NCBI RefSeq assembly: GCF_016892705.1
Contig: NZ_JAFEMB010000009.1
Coordinates: 62,001 to 126,000 of the forward strand
Origin: Microvirga pudoricolor
GTDB lineage: Bacteria; Pseudomonadota; Alphaproteobacteria; Rhizobiales; Beijerinckiaceae
Reading direction: 5' to 3'
Length of the DNA: 64,000 nucleotides
In this document: in pieces, positions 1 to 7,318 of the stretch
How the letters are laid out: each line of letters begins with the position of its first letter
How positions within the stretch are numbered: the stretch's first letter is position 1
Notes under the pieces: generated by a model
What the model was told of the DNA's origin: nothing
The model's database searches: none
Seen by the model: only the letters and a program-made list of their open reading frames with translations
Made by a program: the position numbers and the translations under genes

Positions 1-1
1 C

Positions 2-1276
2 AAGCTCTTCGGCGGCACGTGCGTGAACACAGGTTGCATGCCGACGAAAACCCTCGTGGCCAGCGCCTACGCGGCTCACCTTGCACGGCGGGAAATCGAT
101 TACGGGATCGTGCCGAGAGGGCCTGTCATCGTCGACATGAAACGCGTGCGCGAGCGCGCCGACACGGTCTCACGAAACGCCAGGACCAATGTGGAGACAT
201 GGCTTCGGCGCATGAAGAACCTGACCGTCTTCGAGGGACACGCACGCTTCGAGAATCCGCGTCGCGTGAGGGTGGGGGACGAGACCCTTGAGGCGGACCG
301 TATCTTTATCAATGTCGGCGGACGCGCCAGCGTGCCGGACATGCCGGGCGTGGGATCCGTCGATTTCCTGACCAACACGTTGATGCTCCAACTCGATGTC
401 GTGCCCGAGCATCTCGTGGTGGTCGGAGGCAGCTACATCGGCCTCGAATTCGCCCAGATGTACCGCCGCTTCGGCGCTGAGGTCACCGTCGTCGAGAAGG
501 GACCTCGCCTCGTGGCCCGGGAGGATGAGGACGTGTCCGAGGCCATCCGGGAGATCTTATCCGCCGAGGGGATCACGGTTCGCACGAATGCAACCTGCAT
601 CGGCTTCAAGCCTCATGCCGATGGAGTTGCAGTGGATGTCGACTGCACATCGGGCGATCCCTTCGTGGTCGGCTCCCATGTGCTGCTGGCGGTCGGCCGC
701 AGGCCCAACACGGACGATTTGGGCCTCGACAGGGCCGGCGTTGCGTTGGATGCGCGTGGCTATATTCTTGTAGACGAAAAGCTGTCCACCAGCGCTCCGG
801 GCATATGGGCCTTGGGAGATTGCAACGGACGAGGAGCCTTCACGCACACGGCCTACAACGACTACGAGATTGTAGCCGCGAACCTGCTCGATGGCGCGGA
901 CCGTCGCGTGGATGCGCGGATCCCTGGCTATGCTCTCTACATCGACCCACCGCTCGGTCGCGTCGGTATGTCGGAGACGGAGGCCCGCCGATCGGGCCGC
1001 GGGCTTCTCGTGTCGAAGCGTCCGATGACCCGGGTCGGTCGGGCTGTCGAGAAGGGTGAGACCAAGGGCTTCATGAAGATTGTCGCCGATGCCGAGACGC
1101 AGCAGATCCTGGGCGCCGCCATCCTGGGCCTGAATGGCGACGAGGCCATTCACGGTATTCTGGACATGATGAACGCCAAGACGGCCTATCCGATCCTGCA
1201 ATGGGCCGTGCCGATCCATCCGACCGTCTCGGAACTCATCCCGACGCTTCTCGGCGAACTCAAGCCGGCCGACTGA
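2..1276 (+). CDS. FAD-dependent pyridine nucleotide-disulfide oxidoreductase (mercuric reductase / dihydrolipoamide dehydrogenase type), 5' end cut by window
   Basis: The reading frame is open from the first bases, so the N-terminal FAD-binding start lies outside the window. The redox-active pair is visible at once as GGTCVNTGCMPTK, the class I disulfide reductase active site. Next come a central NAD(P)H-binding fold (GGSYIGLEFA), the second FAD motif ending in WALGDCNG, and a C-terminal dimerisation domain with the HPTVSE motif that holds the catalytic His-Glu pair. Mercuric reductases carry an extra vicinal Cys pair at the extreme C-terminus. This protein ends GELKPAD with no cysteines, so a MerA role is unlikely despite overall similarity. 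It may be a general NAD(P)H-dependent disulfide reductase of unknown substrate. A strong hairpin terminator follows. Confidence 0.85.
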   Translation, partial: KLFGGTCVNTGCMPTKTLVASAYAAHLARREIDYGIVPRGPVIVDMKRVRERADTVSRNARTNVETWLRRMKNLTVFEGHARFENPRRVRVGDETLEADRIFINVGGRASVPDMPGVGSVDFLTNTLMLQLDVVPEHLVVVGGSYIGLEFAQMYRRFGAEVTVVEKGPRLVAREDEDVSEAIREILSAEGITVRTNATCIGFKPHADGVAVDVDCTSGDPFVVGSHVLLAVGRRPNTDDLGLDRAGVALDARGYILVDEKLSTSAPGIWALGDCNGRGAFTHTAYNDYEIVAANLLDGADRRVDARIPGYALYIDPPLGRVGMSETEARRSGRGLLVSKRPMTRVGRAVEKGETKGFMKIVADAETQQILGAAILGLNGDEAIHGILDMMNAKTAYPILQWAVPIHPTVSELIPTLLGELKPAD

Positions 1277-1322
1277 GGCATTCTACAAAAGTGCGGTTTC
1301 CTCCGGATTCCTGCCACTGGAT

Positions 1323-1365
1323 GCGGCGGACACCCTGTCGAACGGGTCGACAGGGTGTCCGCCGC
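1323..1365. terminator. Bidirectional hairpin terminator between convergent genes
   Basis: A perfect 19-bp inverted repeat, arms 1323-1341 and 1347-1365 with the 5-base loop ACGGG, lies between the convergent ends of the reductase gene and the glycine-rich gene. There is no clear T-tract on either side, but its position and strength suit a shared transcription end. Confidence 0.75.
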
Positions 1366-1382
1366 GCTATCAGATAGACATC

Positions 1383-2756
1383 TTACTTCCGTCCGCCGTG
1401 ACCGCCGCCGTCGCCGCCGCGTCCACCGCCATCACCGTGGCCGCCACCGCCTTTTCCGTCGCCCCCACGACCGCCAGCGCCTCCATGGCCACCGCCGCCC
1501 TTACCGCCGGAGTCACCTCCGTGACCGCCGCCGCCATGGTCGCCGCCTTTATCTCCACCCTTGCCTCCGCCGTGGTCGCCCCCTTTTCCACCACCATGGT
1601 CGCCACCATTGCCGCCTCCGTGATCTCCCTTGCCTCCGCCATCGTGACCGCCACCGTTATGGCCCCCACCGCCGTGACTGCCTCCACCATGACCGCCTCC
1701 GCCGTGACCGCCTCCGCCATGGCCGCCTCCACCGTGGCCCCCACCGCCGTGACCGCCTCCACCGTGGCCGCCTCCGCCGTTGTTGCCGCCGTGATGTCCG
1801 CCACCGCCAGGGTTGCCACCATGGCCGCCCCCTGGATTACCGCCCGGACCGCCTCCACCCGGATTTCCACCCCCAGGGTTCCCGCCTGCATCGCCACCAC
1901 CCGGGTTGCCTCCGCCTGGAGTGCCACCACCGGGACTGCCGCCACCCGGGTTTCCGCCTCCAGGATTGCCGCCCCCAGGCGACCCACCGCCTGGCGCGCC
2001 GCCTCCCGGATTGCCTCCGGCTCCACCCCCAGGATTGCCGCCCCCGGGATTTCCGCCGCCGGAACTTCCGCCACCCGTGTTCCCCCCACCGGGGTTATTG
2101 CCGCCGGGATTGCCTCCGGGCGTATTGCCAGCGCCGCCCCCGCCCGGATTGTTGCCTCCGGGGTTTCCATTGCCGGGATCGCCGCCCCCCGGGGTTCCTG
2201 CGCCGGGATTGCCGCTCCCGGGGCCACCATTTCCCGGATTGCCGCCCGGCGGGTTGTTCGACGCAAGCCCATCGTTAGGCCTTCCCTGGTCATTGGGTCT
2301 GTCGCTGCCGACCAGATTGTCAGGCGTGCCGACGCCGTAGCCGCCCGGGACGGTGCCCGTCACGATGTCGTCACGGTCGAGCGGATTCACCGAGAGACGC
2401 TGGGACGGAGGCACGATCTGACACCGGCACACCTCCTGTCCCCGCACATGCCTGATCTGGCAGTTCCTGTAGTCGGATGGATTGGGCACGGCAGGTACAC
2501 AGATCGCGGAAGAGGCCTGACGGGGAAGGGATGTCGGACGCCCTGGCGAACGGGGCACCGACGGCGTTCCGTCGATGGGCGCGACTTGACCGGGTTGAGT
2601 CGCCTGTGCCGCTCGCGGGGCCGATTGGTAGGGAGCACCTCCCCCTTGACCGTATCGGCCGTAAAGGCTGCCCGTCGTGCTCAAGTCGGCGGCGAGGAGA
2701 GCGGTCGACGAAACAAGTGTCGTCAGTCCCGCGATGGCGAGCGTCATCTTGCGCAT
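1383..2756 (-). CDS. Secreted glycine-rich low-complexity protein
   Basis: The 457-residue product opens with a signal peptide (MRKMTLAIAGLTTLVSSTALLAA). A non-repetitive stretch of about 140 residues follows, with four cysteines in the pattern C-x14-C-x10-C-x-C. From about residue 165 to 320 it consists of repeated G-G-N-P blocks, and from about 320 to the end of GGHGG-type blocks rich in His, Asp and Lys, ending GGRK. No catalytic domain is seen. Glycine/proline repeats followed by His-rich glycine repeats suggest an extended surface or matrix protein that might bind metal. That role is inference. A large open frame on the opposite strand is a by-product of the skewed composition. The 5' leader contains two palindromes. 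Confidence 0.8.
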   Translation of the reverse strand: MRKMTLAIAGLTTLVSSTALLAADLSTTGSLYGRYGQGGGAPYQSAPRAAQATQPGQVAPIDGTPSVPRSPGRPTSLPRQASSAICVPAVPNPSDYRNCQIRHVRGQEVCRCQIVPPSQRLSVNPLDRDDIVTGTVPGGYGVGTPDNLVGSDRPNDQGRPNDGLASNNPPGGNPGNGGPGSGNPGAGTPGGGDPGNGNPGGNNPGGGGAGNTPGGNPGGNNPGGGNTGGGSSGGGNPGGGNPGGGAGGNPGGGAPGGGSPGGGNPGGGNPGGGSPGGGTPGGGNPGGGDAGGNPGGGNPGGGGPGGNPGGGHGGNPGGGGHHGGNNGGGGHGGGGHGGGGHGGGGHGGGGHGGGGHGGGSHGGGGHNGGGHDGGGKGDHGGGNGGDHGGGKGGDHGGGKGGDKGGDHGGGGHGGDSGGKGGGGHGGAGGRGGDGKGGGGHGDGGGRGGDGGGHGGRK

Positions 2757-3184
2757 CAGTGAATACCTGCGAGGAAAATTGAAGTTCTGACGCCAGCTTG
2801 GCGTCTGTTGTCGAGTACAGATGACGAACGAGGCAGTTATTGGTTCCGAATTAATACCAATTCGACAGTATAGTTCGGTGAAACAGATCGCGACACGACG
2901 GTTGAAAAGCCTTATCCAGTAAGACTTTCAAGCTTGGCCGTTGCGTATGCTGGCAAATATTTGATTTGTTGAGGCGAGAAAATGAGGACTAATACAAATA
3001 CAACTTAAAAGAGCATTACTTATATTGTAATTTTACCTGAGCTTGTGTTGTCCGAGGTACATCGTTGTTAGCCTCGGTTGAGGCGCGCAGGGACCCCCTC
3101 GACGGTCTCCCGCCGTCGGCTGATATAGCTGAACTTTGAAAACGAGGAACGGTTGGCGCTCCGAGATGGAGCGCCTCCTAGGCG
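2757..3184. other. AT-richer intergenic region with two palindromes, no gene seen
   Basis: This 428-base stretch is visibly AT-richer than its surroundings. It holds a perfect hairpin (arms GACGCCA and TGGCGTC, 2789-2805) in the leader of the glycine-rich gene and a perfect 6-bp-arm palindrome, CGAATT-N6-AATTCG, at 2847-2864, which could be an operator. No convincing open reading frame is present. Confidence 0.5.
3155..3175 (-). terminator. Probable terminator of the small membrane protein gene
   Basis: Arms GGCGCTCC and GGAGCGCC separated by five bases lie just past the stop codon of the gene ending at 3185. The T-rich tail is weak. Confidence 0.5.
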
Positions 3185-3403
3185 TCAGTGGTGACGCTCG
3201 TCGCGCTGATGGGAGGGCACGTCCGCCATGCGCTTGATCTCGCCAACCATCAGAAAAATGAACACAGCCATGATCCCGCCACCGACAATGTGGTTCAGGA
3301 TCGAGGCGCTGACACTCGGATTAGACGCGATCACCGCAAAGAGAAGCAGGAGGGGCAGCCCCACGGTAAGGGCGAGAAGACCGATGATCGGACGGGTCAG
3401 CAT
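3185..3403 (-). CDS. Small two-helix membrane protein, unknown function
   Basis: The 72-residue product has two hydrophobic segments, about residues 5-25 and 37-55, separated by a short loop. It ends in a charged tail rich in Arg, Asp and His (RDERHH). It probably spans the inner membrane twice. No family was recognised. It is followed by a hairpin and lies apart from its neighbours, so it is probably monocistronic. Confidence 0.55.
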   Translation of the reverse strand: MLTRPIIGLLALTVGLPLLLLFAVIASNPSVSASILNHIVGGGIMAVFIFLMVGEIKRMADVPSHQRDERHH

Positions 3404-3504
3404 GGAGATCGAGCCTTGGCCAGAGCGGCAGGAGATGGAATCCGCATACCCTGCGATGCGAGAAAGGCGAACTCGTGACGGCCGAGAAGATCGCCCTGTC
3501 CGGA

Positions 3505-3795
3505 TCAGCGCTTTTTAGCGGCCGCTTGGTTGGCCTTGGTCGCCTCTTCGATCTTGTCCAGCTTGTCTTCGATCTTATCGAGTTTCGTCAGGATCTGGAA
3601 CAGAATGTCCGGGACGACGCGGGAATAGTCGACATTCTCGCGGGATGCCTTGGCGGTCGCCTTGACGGCATCCATCAGCTCTCGAATCTCGGCGCGCGAG
3701 AAGGAACCGCGTTCCTCGGCGGCAGGAGCTGTCTGGGCGCCAGCCGGAAATGTCATGGCGAGCAGGAACGCGCCAACCCAAGCCCCACGATGCAT
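3505..3795 (-). CDS. Small secreted coiled-coil protein, unknown function
   Basis: The 96-residue product starts with a signal peptide (MHRGAWVGAFLLAMTFPAGAQ, cleavage after AGA or AQT). The mature part is helical, with a heptad-like run (ILTKLDKIEDKLDKIEEATKANQ) near the C-terminus and a Lys/Arg-rich end. This resembles small periplasmic coiled-coil proteins, but no named family was recognised. The helical run suggests oligomerisation. It lies on the same strand as the 3185 gene but about 100 bases away, so shared transcription is possible. Confidence 0.6.
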   Translation of the reverse strand: MHRGAWVGAFLLAMTFPAGAQTAPAAEERGSFSRAEIRELMDAVKATAKASRENVDYSRVVPDILFQILTKLDKIEDKLDKIEEATKANQAAAKKR

Positions 3796-3913
3796 CGTCG
3801 ATCTCCCTCGTATCCCTTCGCTTCTCCCGGTTTTCGACCGCGCGTCAAGTCTTTGCGGCGGATTTCGACCATCGACTATGGTTGCGAGGAGGACAGGGTC
3901 CGGACAGGAAAAA

Positions 3914-3942
3914 GCCCCGTTCGAGGGGAGCCGGAACGGGGC
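3914..3942 (-). terminator. Rho-independent terminator
   Basis: Nine-base arms GCCCCGTTC (3914-3922) and GAACGGGGC (3934-3942) form a hairpin. On the minus strand it is followed by a run of five T, so it ends transcription from the small minus-strand gene at 4092-4256. Confidence 0.8.
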
Positions 3943-4091
3943 CGAAGTTTACAGAGGCTACAAGGGATTGCGGGGTCTGCCTCTGTGACGGACCAACCCC
4001 GCGACCTCGGAAACGGTTCCTGAACTCCGAAGAATAGGCCGATCACGTTTTCTCTACCGATTCCAAAGCTTTGCAGTAGAGACGAGGGATT

Positions 4092-4256
4092 TCACGCCTC
4101 CGCCGGGGCCGTGATCCCGAGATCGTGCAGCTTGGCCCTCACATCGACGATGGAGCGCTTCAGCTTGAGGCTGATGATGGACATCGGCACGCCTTCCTTG
4201 GCCAAGGCCACGAGGGATTGTACGGCTTCGAGCGTCCAGGGGGATTGAGCATCCAT
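4092..4256 (-). CDS. Very small helix-turn-helix-like protein
   Basis: A 54-residue protein starts at an ATG at 4256 and sits inside a much longer open frame whose upstream part looks non-coding. The sequence begins MDAQSPWTLEAVQSLVALAKEG and continues with S-x-I-S-x-x-L-x-R-S. That is a W-T start, two helices and an I-S-x-K-L turn, as in GcrA, SANT or Myb-like DNA-binding helices. It could be a small regulator. The terminator at 3914-3942 lies downstream on the same strand, which supports a real transcript. Function is inferred only from the helix pattern. Confidence 0.6.
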   Translation of the reverse strand: MDAQSPWTLEAVQSLVALAKEGVPMSIISLKLKRSIVDVRAKLHDLGITAPAEA

Positions 4257-4400
4257 GGTGTTTCTCTCGCGGTGAATACCACTAAAAATCCACCCGAACT
4301 GAGGCGAGATCGTGAAAAGGGAGGGTTGGGGCGGTTGAGACCGAAGTCTCGCGCCCCACAAAGGGCCGGTGTGATCGCCGACAGGCGACGGAGAATGTAC

Positions 4401-4700
4401 ATGGACACTTCGGGCGACATTCCCTGTCCTCGCAGGATCGGACTTCCCTGGTACGCCCGCGAGGACTATGCCCGCGTCAGGGCCGCCATGGCCGACCCAC
4501 ATAACCTCGCGCCTGTCTACGACGGTTGGCTCATGGCTGCCCTCAACAACGAGGCAGTGGCAAAACAGGCGGGGCTGCAGGTCGTGCGCGCGTTCATCGA
4601 CCCGGATCGATTTCCGCACTGGTGCGCCGAGAAGGGCCTGGAGGCCGACGCCAGGGCCAGGGCCCGCTTCGCCCAGCAGGCGGCGGAAGCTGTGGGTTGA
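4401..4700 (+). CDS. Conserved-looking small hypothetical protein
   Basis: The open frame begins far upstream, but the ATG at 4401 has a GGAG seven bases before it and begins the compositionally plausible protein: 99 residues starting MDTSGDIPCPRRIGLPWYAREDY. ATG 4395 is an alternative, with a poorer spacing. The protein is soluble, with a W-Y-A-R-E-D-Y segment and two predicted helices. No motif that I can assign to a family is present. It is divergent from the 54-residue gene at 4092-4256, with a shared promoter region of about 140 bases. Confidence 0.55.
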   Translation: MDTSGDIPCPRRIGLPWYAREDYARVRAAMADPHNLAPVYDGWLMAALNNEAVAKQAGLQVVRAFIDPDRFPHWCAEKGLEADARARARFAQQAAEAVG

Positions 4701-4800
4701 TGCCCACGGCGGCGAAAGATGCGGAAACCAAGCCTCAGCTTTGCCGTTAAGCTGGGAAAGGATCTGAGTCGCAAGGCCTGTCTCAGACCTGCGCACGGAG

Positions 4801-5271
4801 GTGCCGGTGACCACCCTCAAGGAGTTCGAGGAGGCTTTGCGCGAGCAAGGCATGAACATGGCCCTCGCGATCCTGCAGAAGCTTCGCGAACGGGACAAAG
4901 CCGCCCGGACGGTGATGCCCGCCCGGCGGATCACCGGCCGCAAGATGACGCCGGATCTCGCCCGCAAGATCTTGGAGCTGCACGCCAATACCGGCATGAC
5001 CCAGCAGGAGATCGCGTTCGAACTCGGCGTCAACCAAGGCCGGGTGAACGAGGTGATCAAGCGCGGCAAATGGCTCACCGAGGATCCGCACGCGCCCGAG
5101 GCCGTCGCCCGCGACCGCGCGAAGGCGCGCATGGAGAAGGCGCAGCGCGAGCCGGCGCCCGCCCGCTCGCCGCGAGAGCCCAGGCCGAAGGCCGCCCGGC
5201 CCGTGACCAGTGCCAAGAAGCCGGCGTCCAAGACCCGCACCCAGGCTCAGCTGATGCTTGGAGACTTGTGA
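4801..5271 (+). CDS. HTH-containing protein with basic tail
   Basis: The 156-residue product starts at GTG 4801 (GTG 4807 is also possible and has better spacing from GGAGG). Residues about 45-85 form a clear helix-turn-helix (TPDLARKILELHANTGMTQQEIAF, then ELGVNQGRVNEVIKRG), similar to DNA-binding segments of phage-type or RNA polymerase-linked regulators. The last 55 residues are rich in Lys, Arg, Ala and Pro, as in nucleoid proteins. It probably binds DNA. It ends nine bases from the convergent GreA-family gene, with no terminator between them. Confidence 0.7.
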   Translation: MPVTTLKEFEEALREQGMNMALAILQKLRERDKAARTVMPARRITGRKMTPDLARKILELHANTGMTQQEIAFELGVNQGRVNEVIKRGKWLTEDPHAPEAVARDRAKARMEKAQREPAPARSPREPRPKAARPVTSAKKPASKTRTQAQLMLGDL

Positions 5272-5280
5272 GGCTCGATC

Positions 5281-5751
5281 TCAATCCGGCTCGATCGCGA
5301 TGATCTCGGCTTCATTGCGCCCCGCCTGAACGATATCGCCGGCCCGCCTGCCGATGAGTGCCTGTGCCAGCGGGGAGACGTATGAAAGGGTGCCGCCGGA
5401 GGGGTCGGCTTCGTCTTCGCCCACGATGCGGTAGGTGTGGCGCCGGCCGTCCTCTCGCTCGATGGTGACCCGGGAGCCAAAGCGAACCAGGGCGTGGTCT
5501 CCGACACTTTCGACCAGTTCCGCGGACGCGCGTCGCTGCGACCAGTAGCGAAGGTCTCGCGAGGCCCGCGCCACCTCGGCCCTGTCCCCCTTCGACTGCG
5601 CATCGGCCAAACGGTGTCGTAGACCCGAAATCTCGGCGTCGATCCGAGCAAGTCCCTCCTCCGTGACGAGATTGCGATGAGGGCTGATCGGCCGGTCCGG
5701 CAGATCCTCGAACTCGCTCCCGTCGGCCTCCCGAACGAATGCTCGGCTCAT
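5281..5751 (-). CDS. GreA/GreB-family transcription elongation factor-like protein
   Basis: The 156-residue product has the two-part plan of Gre factors. An N-terminal helical region (about 25-75: TEEGLARIDAEISGLRHRL, then charged helices) precedes a C-terminal FKBP-like domain (about 85-155) with the phrases RFGSRVTIEREDG, YRIVGEDEAD and ISPLAQALIGR-type text (here VSPLAQALIGRRAGD). Classical GreA (about 158 residues) rescues backtracked RNA polymerase. The Asp-Glu pair expected at the coiled-coil tip is not clearly present here, so this may be a Gre-like paralogue or an Rnk/GreA relative with a different role. It is convergent with the HTH gene and upstream of the RTX gene at 5883. Confidence 0.8.
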   Translation of the reverse strand: MSRAFVREADGSEFEDLPDRPISPHRNLVTEEGLARIDAEISGLRHRLADAQSKGDRAEVARASRDLRYWSQRRASAELVESVGDHALVRFGSRVTIEREDGRRHTYRIVGEDEADPSGGTLSYVSPLAQALIGRRAGDIVQAGRNEAEIIAIEPD

Positions 5752-5882
5752 GCCATGTGCCTTTTCAGACCTGTCTGTGACAACGGCCGTGACGGGTTGC
5801 GGTTTCGCGCGGATCAGGCGTGGACAGAGTGATCGAGAGCCGCTACGGCAATCGTAATATTATTTCTTTATTGGATTTGACC

Positions 5883-6677
5883 ATGTTGTTTGGCACCCTG
5901 GACCCGAACCGGCGCGAGGCGATCGACATGCTCGATCTCGATTTGTGCGGCTCCTTCATGGGCAAGCGAAGCGCACCCAAGGCCGGCATGGTGCGGGTCG
6001 AAGGCAAGGATGCTTCGACGCTCTTCATGGGCACGACCCTCAAGCTCGACCGCTTCCAGGCCATGACCGGCAGCATCGACGCCCTGTCGGTCAAAAAGAA
6101 CGAGAAGATCTTCCTCAGTTTCATCGGAGTGAATATGGGGGCCGGATCGTTCGAGGCCCTGGTCTCGCAGCGGGACGACAACCGGTTCGCCCAGGCCCTC
6201 TTCGAGGGGGACGATACGGTCGCAGGCGGCATTGGTAACGATAGGCTGCTCGGGTTTGCTGGAGACGATCTTCTCCAAGGGGGAGCCGGAAACGACATCC
6301 TCGATGGCGGCTCCGGGAGCGACACGTTGATCGGTGGGGCCGGGCGGGATCTGTTCCTCGCCTCGGACCCCGTCAGACGCACGGCCGCCGTGGATCTGAT
6401 CGAAGACTTCGCTCCCGCGCAGGACCGTATCATCCTCGACAGCGCCATCCTGTCGTCCCTGGCGAGGAAAGGCATCAAGGGCCCGTCCGGAACTCTCAAG
6501 GCTTCCAGCTTCGCCCTCGGCGCGCGCGCCGGGGACGCGAACGATCACGTGATCTACGACCGGACGTCCGGCACAATCCTCTACGACCCCGATGGCGCAG
6601 GCGGCGTCTCCGCGACAGCACTTCTCCGTCTCGAGAACAAGGCGGCGTTGACCCACAAGGATTTCTACGTCGTGTGA
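5883..6677 (+). CDS. RTX calcium-binding protein with shared C-terminal module
   Basis: From ATG 5883 the protein is 264 residues. An upstream GTG at 5820 would add 21, but the intervening bases are AT-rich and look like a promoter with a CGTAATAT element. The N-terminal 120 residues are unrelated to RTX. Four nonapeptide-like repeats follow ([20 protein letters not shown], then [11 protein letters not shown] and [11 protein letters not shown]). The final 110 residues ([13 protein letters not shown] ... [19 protein letters not shown] ... HKDFYVV) match the ends of four other RTX proteins in this window. The hydrophobic DFYVV end fits a type I secretion signal. Its stop overlaps the convergent Nudix gene by 13 bases. 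Confidence 0.8.
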   Translation: MLFGTLDPNRREAIDMLDLDLCGSFMGKRSAPKAGMVRVEGKDASTLFMGTTLKLDRFQAMTGSIDALSVKKNEKIFLSFIGVNMGAGSFEALVSQRDDNRFAQALFEGDDTVAGGIGNDRLLGFAGDDLLQGGAGNDILDGGSGSDTLIGGAGRDLFLASDPVRRTAAVDLIEDFAPAQDRIILDSAILSSLARKGIKGPSGTLKASSFALGARAGDANDHVIYDRTSGTILYDPDGAGGVSATALLRLENKAALTHKDFYVV

Positions 6678-7114
6678 TCCGGCGCTCCCAAGGCCCGCCG
6701 GGCAATCACATCCACGTCGGCGCTCATGGGCAAGGTCGACGGGTCGAGGGCGTCGAGGGTGAACCAGGCCGCCTCGAGAGCGTCGTCCCCGGCGATGGCC
6801 TCCCCCGAAAGCCAGCGGCAGAGGACGGCGACCAGGATGAAGTGCCGGGCGATGCGCCCGGATCCGTCCTTCTCGAAGACATCCAGTGTTGTCATGACGG
6901 CCTCGGTCCTGGCCTCCACGGCGGTTTCCTCGGCGAGTTCGCGCAGCGCGGCCGCCGCGACCGTTTCGCCAAGCTCGATCTTGCCTCCCGGGAAGCCCCA
7001 AAGGCCGGCATCCGGTGGGTTCGCCCGGCGGACGAGCAGAACACGGTCCTGGCGGACCACCACGGCGATCACGGCCGCGATCGGCATGGCGACGGAAGGT
7101 GGGTCGGTCATCAT
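6665..7114 (-). CDS. Nudix hydrolase (MutT-like)
   Basis: From ATG 7114 (GAGAGGG five bases upstream) the protein is 149 residues. An in-frame ATG at 7156 would add 14. The Nudix box runs [21 protein letters not shown] and then T-A-V, which matches G-x5-E-x7-R-E-U-x-E-E-x-G-U except that the late Gly is Ala. The metal-binding RELAEE core is intact. The preceding GLWGFPGGK is typical of MutT/8-oxo-dGTP pyrophosphatases. It probably cleans oxidised nucleotides, but substrate cannot be read from the sequence. It is convergent with, and overlaps, the RTX gene. Confidence 0.85.
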   Translation of the reverse strand: MMTDPPSVAMPIAAVIAVVVRQDRVLLVRRANPPDAGLWGFPGGKIELGETVAAAALRELAEETAVEARTEAVMTTLDVFEKDGSGRIARHFILVAVLCRWLSGEAIAGDDALEAAWFTLDALDPSTLPMSADVDVIARRALGAPDHTT

Positions 7115-7318
7115 CGGAACCCTCTCGAAGCGGGGTGCCCGGACCGTCCCCCTCATGCGACAGGTTGTCCACGAATGGCGCCGGGCGGGCAGCCCCCTGG
7201 ACCGTTTGCTTGATTTGGGTCCATTAGGCTACACCATACGTCGGGCGGATCTTCATCGGGCCCGAGAAAAGCCCTGATCTTTTCCGATGAAACAAGCCTC
7301 GTCGACCGTCTGAGCGCC

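Noticed and set aside
2..1276. Assignment of the first gene as mercuric reductase
   Set aside because: The C-terminal vicinal cysteines required by MerA are absent and no other mer gene is visible.
1813..2340. Tandem repeats of the glycine-rich gene as a possible CRISPR array
   Set aside because: The repeats are short, in-frame amino-acid repeats with no unique spacers of constant length.
1398..2762. Long plus-strand open frame rich in Ala and Thr opposite the glycine-rich gene
   Set aside because: It is the antisense image of GGN/GGH repeats. It has no signal or domain, while the minus-strand frame has a signal peptide and meaningful repeats.
4092..5240. Full-length 382-residue minus-strand frame
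   Set aside because: Most of it runs antisense to two plus-strand genes. Only the last 54 residues (4092-4256) look like a real protein with its own start and terminator.
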